IMG/VR virus record: IMGVR_UViG_3300009788_000040
Span: 1-47,188 of that record
DNA: 47,188 nt
DNA from: a virus
Reading direction: 5' to 3' (one strand)
Shown piece after piece: positions 1-6,990 of this stretch. Numbering within the stretch: position 1 is the stretch's first letter; the number at the start of each line of letters is the position of its first letter. A model generated the notes under the pieces. The model was not told the DNA's origin and ran no database searches. It worked only from the letters and a program-made list of their open reading frames with translations. Made by a program: the position numbers and the translations under genes.

Positions 1-123
1 CTTTTTTTTTTTGGAGTGACAAAAATGAGTGGCGCATTAATTAGCAATTGTAAAAAATATAGATATTGGTTGAATCGACCTTTTGAAGACAGTTTCTTAG
101 GGACAAAAACAGTTCTATTTGTA
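1..123. repeat. terminal direct repeat, left copy
   Basis: Bases 1-123 are identical to 47066-47188. The repeat starts inside the T-tract of a terminator, contains the ribosome binding site of the DUF1643 gene and ends inside that gene. The right copy therefore truncates the gene and the left copy completes it. This is what a circular assembly cut at an arbitrary point gives; a true short terminal repeat is the alternative. The unit length without the duplicate is 47,065 bp. Confidence 0.95.
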
Positions 124-504
124 ATGCTCAACCCATCAACTGCTGACGCATTTATAGATGACCCAACAATAAGACGCTGTATAAATTTTGCAAAATCATG
201 GGGTTACAAAGGATTAATAGTAGTTAATTTATATGCTTATCGTGCAACAAAACCCTGTGATTTATGGAAATGTAAAGACCCTGTAGGCCCAGAAAATAAC
301 CAATGGCTCTCGAAGCTAACTAAAGAAAAGAATTTCACTGTAGTTTGTGCATGGGGTGCTAATGCTAAATCAGAACAAGTTGAAAAATTTAAAAATATCA
401 CTAAAAACAATAACACTAAATTGTGGTGTTTGGGCACAACAAAAAACGGTTCGCCAAGGCATCCTCTTTACATCAAAGCCGATCAACCATTGATTGAGTG
501 GTGA
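25..504 (+). CDS. DUF1643 family protein
   Basis: A protein of 160 aa. The family hallmark is clear near residues 33-60: FVMLNPSTAD, then DPTIRRC, then a WGYKG step and VVNLYAYRAT. DUF1643 proteins are common in phages and bacteria and have no established reaction, so the role here is unknown. An upstream GTG at 16 is possible, but GGAG at 13-16 lies eight bases before ATG 25, which makes ATG 25 the better start. The ribosome binding site directly abuts the T-tract of the preceding terminator, so the gene is translated only from read-through or a promoter I cannot see. The stop overlaps the next ATG (ATGA). Confidence 0.88.
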   Translation: MSGALISNCKKYRYWLNRPFEDSFLGTKTVLFVMLNPSTADAFIDDPTIRRCINFAKSWGYKGLIVVNLYAYRATKPCDLWKCKDPVGPENNQWLSKLTKEKNFTVVCAWGANAKSEQVEKFKNITKNNNTKLWCLGTTKNGSPRHPLYIKADQPLIEW

Positions 505-662
505 TGATGATGGGTTTCTGGAAAATATTCTTTGGTGCTGCATGGCATAAATCAAACCGTGATGGATACGGTTGGTGGAGAGTGCAAGCCTGTTTAACAA
601 TTATGATATGGCTACAAACATTGTATATAGTTCTTCTAATAATAGAACCTTTTTGCAAATGA
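504..662 (+). CDS. 52-aa membrane peptide, translationally coupled
   Basis: A short reading frame of 52 codons opening with three Met codons. Its ATG overlaps the DUF1643 stop (ATGA at 503-506) and its stop overlaps the ATG of the DNA polymerase gene (659-662), the same coupling on both sides. The N-terminal half carries aromatic and charged residues (FWKIFFGAAWHK, then GYGWWR). Residues 30-50 are a continuous hydrophobic stretch (IMIWLQTLYIVLLII) that should span the membrane. I recognise no family. The double ATGA coupling and clean hydrophobic segment argue that it is real. It could tether replication proteins to the membrane or act on host physiology; this is guesswork. Confidence 0.65.
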   Translation: MMMGFWKIFFGAAWHKSNRDGYGWWRVQACLTIMIWLQTLYIVLLIIEPFCK

Positions 663-2752
663 CCACTCCTGACTTCCTCTTCGGACTAACACCTGGTGAC
701 GTATCATACGATGAAGAGTGCTATCCTAATGCATTCACTATTGGAATACTGCACCGGGTGACACGTCGTAAATGGCTCTTTGAAATCAGTGACAGGCGTA
801 ATGATATCAGCTTACTGTGTCGATTCATTGAAGAGTTAGCTGCACAAAAATGTCGAATGATTGGATACAATAACATCGGTTACGATTACCCGGTGCTGCA
901 CTTCATCTATCAGAACCGCAATGCCTGTATCACTGTCGCTGATATCTATAAAAAATCAATGACCATTATCGATGCACCATGGAACGCACGATTTGCTCAC
1001 ATGGTGTGGGAGTATGACTGGCTCGTACCTCAGATTGACCTGTATAAAATTCATCACTTCGATGATATATCAAGCGACGAAGGATCAAAAGCAACAAGCC
1101 TTAAAGTCATTGAATTCAACATGAGAATGGATAGTATTGAAGATTTACCTTTCCCTGTGGGTACTACTCTCACCAGCGAACAGATTGATGTGTTAATTTC
1201 TTATATGTGGCATGACATCGATGCAACTGATTTATTTGCAGATAAAACAGTGAAGCAAATAGCACTGCGTGAAGGATTGTCTGAGAAATTTGGCAAGAAT
1301 ATGATGAATATGAGTGACGTTAAGATCGGTGAAACAATACTAGTCATTGAGATTGAAGCAGCAGGTATAAAGTGTTACGAGTATATTGACGGAAAGAAAA
1401 AGAAACGACAGACACAGCGTGATAGTATTGATCTCAACCAAGTAATATTTCCATATGTAAAATTTGAAAGAGTTGAGTTTCAGAACATTCAAAACTATTT
1501 TGCAGCAAGAGTTATCACTGAAACAAAAGGTGTGTTCAAAGGTTTAATTGCCACTGTCGAAGGTATTGATTATAAGTTTGGCACTGGCGGCATTCATGCA
1601 TCAGTCGAATCACAAGTAATACATAGCACAGACACTCATCAGATAGTCGATGTGGACGTTGCTAGTTTCTATCCTAACCTTGCTATTAAAAATAATCTGT
1701 TTCCTGCACACCTTGGGCAAGAATATTGTGATGCTTATTTGAGTGTTTATCATACCAGGAAGACTTACACAAAGAAGACTGCTGAAAATGAAGCTTTCAA
1801 ACTGGCACTCAATGGTGCATATGGTGGTAGCAATTACAAATACAGTCCTTTCTTTGATCCATTTTATACCATGTCAATAACTATCAATGGTCAATTACTA
1901 CTCTGCATGTTGACTGAACAGATGTTAAAAGTACCAGGATTACGAATGATCCAGGCGAACACCGATGGTATCACTTACCTTTGTCCACGTGAGTACCTTG
2001 ACCATACTCGTGCAGTATGCAGATGGTGGGAAGGATTAACCAACCTTGAGCTTGAAGAAGTGTTGTATAATCGCATGTTCATACGTGATGTGAATTCTTA
2101 CATGGCTGAAAAGCAAGACGGAAAATTGAAACGTATCGGTGCTTATGCACATGAGACTGCTGAAGATAACCCAGGTACTCGTGAGCTACCCCATCATAAA
2201 GACTGGTCTGCTCGTATCGTGGCTAAAGCTGCTGAAGCTGCACTGGTGCGAGGTGAAGATATCCGTGAGTTCATTACCCACTATGATGATATTTTTGACT
2301 TCTTCCTACGCACCAAGGTACCTCGTAACAGCACACTTGAATGGGGCGGTGAGCAAGTCAGTAACATCGTTCGCTATTACATCAGTGTTGACGGTAAGCC
2401 ACTTGAGAAAGTGATGCCCCCCAATGGTCCCAGTGGTGCATATAAACGTGCTAACAAGCTGACTGATGCATTCTATAACGGTGTGATAAATGAGATTGGC
2501 CTGGGTGTCTGGGATGAAAGGGTGCACACCAAGAATAAATCAGTGTACGGTGAACGTCGATCAGGAATTAACACAGGGTGGAAGGTTGAATTGTGTAATA
2601 GCATACCTGCATTGATAACTGATCCAGATTACATTGACAGGAAAGGTTGTGATGGTGGTGACATAGCAGACCATCAAGCTTGGTGGAACAGTATCAATTT
2701 CGAATGGTACATTCAAGAAGTTGAAAAGTTAGTTAAACCATTACTTGACTAG
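659..2752 (+). CDS. DNA polymerase, family B type, with 3'-5' exonuclease
   Basis: 697 aa. It replicates phage DNA. The N-terminal exonuclease motifs are visible: Exo I (DEE, residues 18-20, before CYPNAFTIG), Exo II (GYNNIGYD, Asp76) and Exo III (YMWHD, Tyr182/Asp186). The polymerase palm follows: motif A DVASFYPN (Asp333), motif B LNGAYGG (Tyr near 388) and motif C ANTDGIT (Asp436). In motif C the first Asp of the usual DTD is Asn. The frame is open upstream from a TTG at 572, but ATG 659 overlaps the stop of the upstream peptide and places Exo I at the usual distance from the N-terminus. The nearby helicase, nuclease, SSB and primase genes support a phage-encoded replisome. Confidence 0.9.
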   Translation: MTTPDFLFGLTPGDVSYDEECYPNAFTIGILHRVTRRKWLFEISDRRNDISLLCRFIEELAAQKCRMIGYNNIGYDYPVLHFIYQNRNACITVADIYKKSMTIIDAPWNARFAHMVWEYDWLVPQIDLYKIHHFDDISSDEGSKATSLKVIEFNMRMDSIEDLPFPVGTTLTSEQIDVLISYMWHDIDATDLFADKTVKQIALREGLSEKFGKNMMNMSDVKIGETILVIEIEAAGIKCYEYIDGKKKKRQTQRDSIDLNQVIFPYVKFERVEFQNIQNYFAARVITETKGVFKGLIATVEGIDYKFGTGGIHASVESQVIHSTDTHQIVDVDVASFYPNLAIKNNLFPAHLGQEYCDAYLSVYHTRKTYTKKTAENEAFKLALNGAYGGSNYKYSPFFDPFYTMSITINGQLLLCMLTEQMLKVPGLRMIQANTDGITYLCPREYLDHTRAVCRWWEGLTNLELEEVLYNRMFIRDVNSYMAEKQDGKLKRIGAYAHETAEDNPGTRELPHHKDWSARIVAKAAEAALVRGEDIREFITHYDDIFDFFLRTKVPRNSTLEWGGEQVSNIVRYYISVDGKPLEKVMPPNGPSGAYKRANKLTDAFYNGVINEIGLGVWDERVHTKNKSVYGERRSGINTGWKVELCNSIPALITDPDYIDRKGCDGGDIADHQAWWNSINFEWYIQEVEKLVKPLLD

Positions 2753-2808
2753 TGTGGTACTTTGTGAAACAATCAGTGTGAACATTAATAAATTATAAAG
2801 GTGACGAA

Positions 2809-3267
2809 ATGAAAAAAGAAGTTAAACTATATTGCTCCGGTGTTGTTATTTTCAGCAACAACAAACCATCTAAGGCTTTTAGACTTGTTAATGATGATGG
2901 TACTTTAAGTGATGAAATAGTTTATTTTTCAGGTAAAAGTTTATCACTTTGTTGGCCTGGTCAAGTTTATAAAGTAGAAGCTGATCTGGAAAAAGGTGGA
3001 GTAAAAACAATTTATGGTCGGCCTGAGTTTCATGAAGTGTATGGTGATGAAAAACAAAGAGCTGAAGATAGAATTACCAGTGAAGCAAACCAAACTGTAA
3101 TTACCGCGATGACTCAATCGAAAAAAGCAGAAACAAGCAAGAGTGATATATTGAATGTATTAAAGCCATTAAGACGCGCATATGATAAAACTAATGCATT
3201 GGGTAGAATTGCTATTGAGGTTAGAGTTTTGCAATACTTGAGAAACAACAACGATTTATATTACTGA
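2809..3267 (+). CDS. hypothetical early protein, 152 aa
   Basis: I do not recognise this protein. The first half looks like a small beta-rich domain (VKLYCSGVVIF, then YFSGKSLSLCWPGQVYKVEA). The second half, from about residue 80, is charged and probably helical (KQRAEDRITSEANQ, then LKPLRRAYDKTNALGR), ending in NNNDLYY. A good ribosome binding site, AAGGTGA, precedes ATG 2809. It sits between the DNA polymerase and the VRR-NUC remnant, so a role in replication or recombination is likely by position only. A 56-base gap before it holds no clear promoter. Confidence 0.7.
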   Translation: MKKEVKLYCSGVVIFSNNKPSKAFRLVNDDGTLSDEIVYFSGKSLSLCWPGQVYKVEADLEKGGVKTIYGRPEFHEVYGDEKQRAEDRITSEANQTVITAMTQSKKAETSKSDILNVLKPLRRAYDKTNALGRIAIEVRVLQYLRNNNDLYY

Positions 3268-3274
3268 GTAAATA

Positions 3275-3586
3275 ATGGGCACTCGTGAGAACAAGATTGA
3301 AACATACCTACGCGACCAGATAAAATCACTCGGTGGTGACACACGTAAGTGGGTTTCACCTGGTCGCGATGGTGTACCCGACCAAATTGTAATACTCAAC
3401 AATGTTGTGTGGTTCGTTGAAGCGAAGACATCGGATGGTGACTTTCAACCAGGGTAAGAGCGTGAGCATGATCGATTGCGTGCACTTGGTGCGACTGTTT
3501 GCACAGTGTACGGTCACAAAGGTGTTGATCTCCTCATCAACGATGTGAAATTATTTGGAAGACCACTGATAAAATATTACGGATAA
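3275..3586 (+). pseudogene. VRR-NUC domain nuclease, interrupted by one in-frame TAA
   Basis: VRR-NUC proteins are small PD-(D/E)XK-type nucleases, often encoded beside SNF2 helicases in phage replication modules. Residues 1-60 carry the first half (TRENKIETYLRDQIKSLGG, GRDGVPDQIV and the catalytic strand WFVEAKTSDG). Codon 61 is TAA (3455-3457). The same frame then continues without another stop to 3584-3586, and its translation begins EREHDRLRALGA and includes HKGVDLLI, the expected second half of the fold. Restoring codon 61 gives a normal 102-aa protein. The simplest cause is CAA to TAA. Because only one base is wrong, this may be a fresh mutation, a sequencing error or a read-through stop. 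TAA ends other genes here, so genome-wide recoding is unlikely. Confidence 0.82.
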
Positions 3587-3598
3587 GGAATGCAGATA

Positions 3599-4144
3599 AT
3601 GAAACCTCAAAAATATCCAAAATCAATAATTAAAAAAGGTGCTATTTTATATTCAGTATCTGTTTACACTTGTGATGATGACAAGTCTGTTGTCGATATC
3701 GATGAATGGCATGTCCGTTCAATAATGAAAAAGCATGGAACGCAAACAAGACATGGGTTTAAAAACAATTATGCTGATAATCATCAGGAAAAATATGTAC
3801 ATCTTACATTGAAAATAAAAGATGTGACTTGGGTTAGACAGTCAAGAAAAATAAATGATTTTGGATGGTCGAAAAATATTTATTATTTATACAAACAAAA
3901 ATTTATAGTTGGCAACAGTCTTCCTTCTGGATTTTATACAACTTTATTTTCTGCATTTAAATATGCCTTACTTGAAGCTGAAGACAATATTAAATATGCT
4001 GAACGAGAAATAAAAGAAGCTGAAGAATTTGAGTTACTTAATGAAGTAAATTCATGGAAAGAAGAATTACTTGATTATCAAAGAGAGCTTAAGCAATTAA
4101 AAAGTAGATTCACTAAATATAAAAATAAGAAATTGCATGACTGA
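3599..4144 (+). CDS. hypothetical protein with C-terminal coiled coil
   Basis: 181 aa, not recognised. The first 110 residues are mixed alpha/beta and rich in Lys and Tyr (IKKGAILYSVSVYTCDDD, then HLTLKIKDVTWVRQSRK). From about residue 125 to the end it is a long charged helix, probably a coiled coil (LLEAEDNIKYAEREIKEAEE, then ELLDYQRELKQLKS). The start at 3599 is chosen over ATG 3590 because AAGGA (3585-3589) lies nine bases before it, while 3590 would leave no spacing. The gene is visibly more AT-rich than the polymerase and helicase around it, which suggests recent acquisition. Its end overlaps the helicase start by eight bases. Confidence 0.7.
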   Translation: MKPQKYPKSIIKKGAILYSVSVYTCDDDKSVVDIDEWHVRSIMKKHGTQTRHGFKNNYADNHQEKYVHLTLKIKDVTWVRQSRKINDFGWSKNIYYLYKQKFIVGNSLPSGFYTTLFSAFKYALLEAEDNIKYAEREIKEAEEFELLNEVNSWKEELLDYQRELKQLKSRFTKYKNKKLHD

Positions 4145-5633
4145 AATTCTCTACCCTCAAGCCCTGTATGAATACCAACGTGAATGCATCATGCACCAGC
4201 TTACTCATGATGACACAATGCTGTGGTTACAAGTTGGCTTGGGTAAAACTCCCATCACTCTCACCACCATTGTTGACCGGATGCGTGCAGGTCAGGTTCA
4301 TAAGACTTTAATCTTTGGTCCATTACGTGTCGTACAGGCTGTATGGGCACGTGAGGCACGAAAGTGGAGCCATACGCAACACTTACGCTTCAGCATTGTC
4401 CACGGTACCAAGGAGAAGCGTACACGCGCCCTGTTCGCAGACGCTGATATCTACCTTATCAACTACGAAGCAATGAATTGGCTTGCAGAAACATTGGATC
4501 ATTACTACTTGTCCCAGGGCAAACTCTTGCCTTTTCAAATGGTTGTCTATGATGAAGTGTCAAAGCTAAAGAAAAGCACCACGCTTCGTATGGCAGGTGG
4601 TAACCGTGACCGGAAAGATGGACGTGGTGAACTGGTCCCAATCAAAATCACAGGGTGGCGCAAGCTACTGAACCATTTCAAATATCGAACAGGGTTAACC
4701 GGTACCCCTGCGGCAAATGGATACTTGGACCTACACGGTCAATTTCTAGCAGTCGATGGTGGTGAACGCCTCGGTGAATACATTACTCATTACAAAGACA
4801 GCTACTTCACATCAGACTATAACAGGTGGACCTACTCACCTACGATACTAGGCAAGCAATGGATTGAATTTAAAATCAGTGACATCACTAAAAAGATGGA
4901 CACAGCCGATTACCTTGATTTACCTGAATCTAAAGTCACTAACATGATGGTGGACCTACCAGCGAATGCACGCAAAGCTTACAGGGAAATTGAGAAAGAC
5001 ATGTTCACTCAGCTTGATAGTGGGCGTGAAGTTGAAGTGTTTAGCAAGTCATCAATATCAAATAAATGTCTACAATTTTGCAATGGTTCTCCCTATCTCA
5101 GCAGTGACTCACCGGAGTTTGAAGCTGTGCATGATGCAAAACTGGACGCACTTGAAGAGGTTCTTGAAGAGGCGGGTGGTTCACCGGTCCTGTGTAGTTA
5201 TTCATTCAAAGCAGATGCTGCTCGGATCATGACACGATTTAAAAAATACAAACCAGTGAACCTGACTGCTGCACCGTCGAAAGATACCGAGCGACTTATC
5301 AACGACTGGAACACTGGTAAAATTAAACTGATGATTGGTCATCCTCTATCGATGGGTCATGGTATCGATGGTCTTCAGGATTCTGGATCAATAATAGTAT
5401 GGTTTGGCATTAACTGGTCACTGGAACTTTATTTACAGATGAATGGTCGATTAGATAGGAATGGTCAAAAGCATCCAGTGTCGATCATCAGGATACTGTG
5501 CAATGACACGGTTGACCTGGCAGTGGCTGATGCTATAGAAAGAAAGACTGACGACCAGGATGGGTTAAAGAGCGCACTTCAACGATACCGTGACGGTGTG
5601 ACAACGAACGAATTAACAGTGAACTTTTTCTAA
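4137..5633 (+). CDS. SNF2/superfamily 2 DNA helicase
   Basis: 498 aa. ATP-driven DNA translocase of superfamily 2, phage SNF2-like group, expected to act in replication or recombination. A Q-motif-like start (YEYQRECIMHQL) is followed by Walker A (QVGLGKT, about residue 33), motif Ia (FGPLRVV), Walker B/motif II (VVYDEVSKLKK, about 137-147), motif III (RTGLTGTPAANG, about 184) and, in the second RecA-like lobe, motif VI (QMNGRLDRNGQ, about 436-446). All ATPase motifs are present and the length is normal. The start overlaps the previous gene by eight bases, suggesting coupling. Its TAA meets the TAG of the convergent lysis gene, so no space remains for a terminator between the two operons. Confidence 0.92.
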   Translation: MTEILYPQALYEYQRECIMHQLTHDDTMLWLQVGLGKTPITLTTIVDRMRAGQVHKTLIFGPLRVVQAVWAREARKWSHTQHLRFSIVHGTKEKRTRALFADADIYLINYEAMNWLAETLDHYYLSQGKLLPFQMVVYDEVSKLKKSTTLRMAGGNRDRKDGRGELVPIKITGWRKLLNHFKYRTGLTGTPAANGYLDLHGQFLAVDGGERLGEYITHYKDSYFTSDYNRWTYSPTILGKQWIEFKISDITKKMDTADYLDLPESKVTNMMVDLPANARKAYREIEKDMFTQLDSGREVEVFSKSSISNKCLQFCNGSPYLSSDSPEFEAVHDAKLDALEEVLEEAGGSPVLCSYSFKADAARIMTRFKKYKPVNLTAAPSKDTERLINDWNTGKIKLMIGHPLSMGHGIDGLQDSGSIIVWFGINWSLELYLQMNGRLDRNGQKHPVSIIRILCNDTVDLAVADAIERKTDDQDGLKSALQRYRDGVTTNELTVNFF

Positions 5634-5938
5634 CGGGGGAGATGTTCAATTATCCAGTTAAAAAGTGCATAGAGTCCACCACCGATCAAAGGCCATTTTA
5701 TCACCCATATACCGAAAGATTGAACACCTTTACCTATGCGTGCTGCTCCCTGGATATCTTTATAAATCTGGATCACTTCCCTGGTTTCATCGATCAATAA
5801 TGTCACAGCTTCAGTGTTTTCATTGGTGACATCGATTAATTTTTTAAATTGCTTGTCACCTTCACTGAATCGCTTTTCACAATCCTCCACATGTTCATTG
5901 AACTCTTTACGAAACTGCATCATTTTTTCATCGTCCAT
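5630..5938 (-). CDS. small membrane protein of the lysis cassette (holin-like)
   Basis: 102 aa. Residues 1-65 are charged and heptad-like (FRKEFNEHVEDCEKRFSEGD, then FKKLIDVTNENTEAVTLLID), a probable coiled coil. Residues 72-98 form one hydrophobic segment with Gly and Trp (FGIWVIKWPLIGGGLYALF). This soluble-coiled-coil plus C-terminal membrane anchor layout resembles XhlA-type hemolysin/holin-associated proteins. It is the last gene of the late operon, just after the M15 peptidase and PLA2-like genes, so a holin or holin-partner role is likely. AAGGA nine bases before ATG fixes the start. A virion or anchoring protein is the alternative. Confidence 0.65.
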   Translation of the reverse strand: MDDEKMMQFRKEFNEHVEDCEKRFSEGDKQFKKLIDVTNENTEAVTLLIDETREVIQIYKDIQGAARIGKGVQSFGIWVIKWPLIGGGLYALFNWIIEHLPR

Positions 5939-5957
5939 AACAAAGTTTCCTTACTCA

Positions 5958-6353
5958 TTAATTGCCTGGTTTACCGTTCCAAAATGCAGGGCCACCATGC
6001 TTTTCAACCATATAAGCGTAAGTTGCTGCTCGTCTTCTCATTAAAAATATTGGTTTATACCATTTTCTGCGCTTGTTTATGAGCCGATTAATGTTATTTA
6101 AAAATGTTCGATCAGCTTCTTCTTTATCCTCAATTACACTGCCTTCGTGATACATCCAGTCATGAATATGACAGGCTTCACCAACATAAGTACCGTAAAT
6201 TTTATCAGGTACAAAATCAATCTTGGCACTAGCAGAACCACAACCGTTGCAGTGTTCAGCAAGTATTTCAATCGGTGTAGTTTTGAAAGAAGCAGGTGCA
6301 TAAATCGAACCTACTTTAGACAAACTAATTGCTGAAATAAGTCCTTTTTTCAT
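5958..6353 (-). CDS. phospholipase A2-like protein in the lysis cassette
   Basis: 131 aa. The pattern is that of phospholipase A2: a Gly/Cys loop resembling the Ca2+-binding loop (CNGCGSA, residues 35-41), a PDKIYG step, then the catalytic-type dyad in ACHIHDWMYHEG (His-Asp near residues 64-65), followed by EEADRTFLNNI, where PLA2s carry a conserved Asp in the next helix. Only a few Cys are present, so the disulphide-rich animal form is not expected; bacterial and parvoviral PLA2-like domains share this economy. The first 20 residues are weakly hydrophobic (MKKGLISAISLSKVGSIYA), possibly a poor signal. The ATG overlaps the M15 peptidase stop (ATGA). The predicted role is hydrolysis of membrane phospholipid during lysis or entry; this is inferred from motif and position. 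Confidence 0.68.
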   Translation of the reverse strand: MKKGLISAISLSKVGSIYAPASFKTTPIEILAEHCNGCGSASAKIDFVPDKIYGTYVGEACHIHDWMYHEGSVIEDKEEADRTFLNNINRLINKRRKWYKPIFLMRRRAATYAYMVEKHGGPAFWNGKPGN

Positions 6354-6676
6354 AGCAAATTATCCCTTCGTTTTGGTTGCCACTCCATATGGAAATGATT
6401 GCCTTCATAAATAATATCAATATCTGGGTTATTACCAAGGGCTATTTTACAAAAACCTAATATATCTTCAGGACGTTCAAAGCTTCTTGATCGTAAGTCA
6501 ACGGCTCTACCATCATAGTGTAATGATTTCTCACCGTGGCGTGTGGTTTCTTCTGATCCAGATGTTATGACAGCTTCTTGACCCTGTTCCTTCATCACCT
6601 GATCGACAATAATCAATGCAAAGATTATCTCAGGAACAAAGCCCTTAATACTGACTGTTTCATCTTTGAGTCTCAT
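6350..6676 (-). CDS. M15 family zinc peptidase, probable endolysin
   Basis: 108 aa. It resembles the D-Ala-D-Ala carboxypeptidase/VanY-like M15 fold used by many phage endolysins to cut peptidoglycan cross-peptides. Visible metal-site motifs: TRHGEKSLHYDGRAVDLRSR (the SxHxxGxAxD signature, His near residue 53, Asp near 60) and the C-terminal HFHMEW (His near 95-97). There is no signal peptide, so export would need the neighbouring membrane protein. The length is short but complete for a single-domain M15 lysin. The gene begins two bases after the upstream stop and overlaps the PLA2-like gene. A virion-associated peptidase is less likely given its place at the end of the late operon. Confidence 0.82.
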   Translation of the reverse strand: MRLKDETVSIKGFVPEIIFALIIVDQVMKEQGQEAVITSGSEETTRHGEKSLHYDGRAVDLRSRSFERPEDILGFCKIALGNNPDIDIIYEGNHFHMEWQPKRRDNLL

Positions 6677-6678
6677 GA

Positions 6679-6969
6679 TTACAAATCAGCTACAGCATCA
6701 TCACCAGCTTGATCAGCAGCAGGAGCATCAGCAGTTAATCTGGTGTTTCTGACATTAGTTCTCATTCTGTCTATTACTATAGGCAGCAGTATGTCTAAAA
6801 ACTCTTGAGCTTTTTCTTCATTGGTTAACGGCAAAGGGGGATCTTCATCATTTAAAACCTCACCAATAAGACCAGTGAAACTTTCTACATAGCTTATCAA
6901 TCTGGCATTTGGAAGAACTTTACCCGCCAACCCTTCCATTGCTTGTTTTACTTGAGTTATTGCCGTCAT
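6679..6969 (-). CDS. hypothetical late protein, 96 aa
   Basis: Not recognised. It is mostly helical, with a moderately hydrophobic middle (FLDILLPIVIDRM, about residues 57-69) that is too interrupted by charges to be a clear membrane span, and an acidic Ala/Asp-rich tail (ADAPAADQAGDDAVADL). The start is set at the second possible Met because AGGAG lies seven bases before it; the frame is open seven codons further upstream. It lies between the tailspike and the lysis genes. It could be a tailspike chaperone or a lysis accessory protein, but nothing in the sequence decides. Confidence 0.65.
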   Translation of the reverse strand: MTAITQVKQAMEGLAGKVLPNARLISYVESFTGLIGEVLNDEDPPLPLTNEEKAQEFLDILLPIVIDRMRTNVRNTRLTADAPAADQAGDDAVADL

Positions 6970-6990
6970 TTTATTGCTCCTGAATTCCAA

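Noticed and set aside
3455-3457. Possible genome-wide reassignment of TAA as a sense codon
   Set aside because: TAA ends several clear genes here (SNF2 helicase, DUF2800, DUF2815, terminase small-subunit neighbour), so reassignment is not supported; the stop is local.
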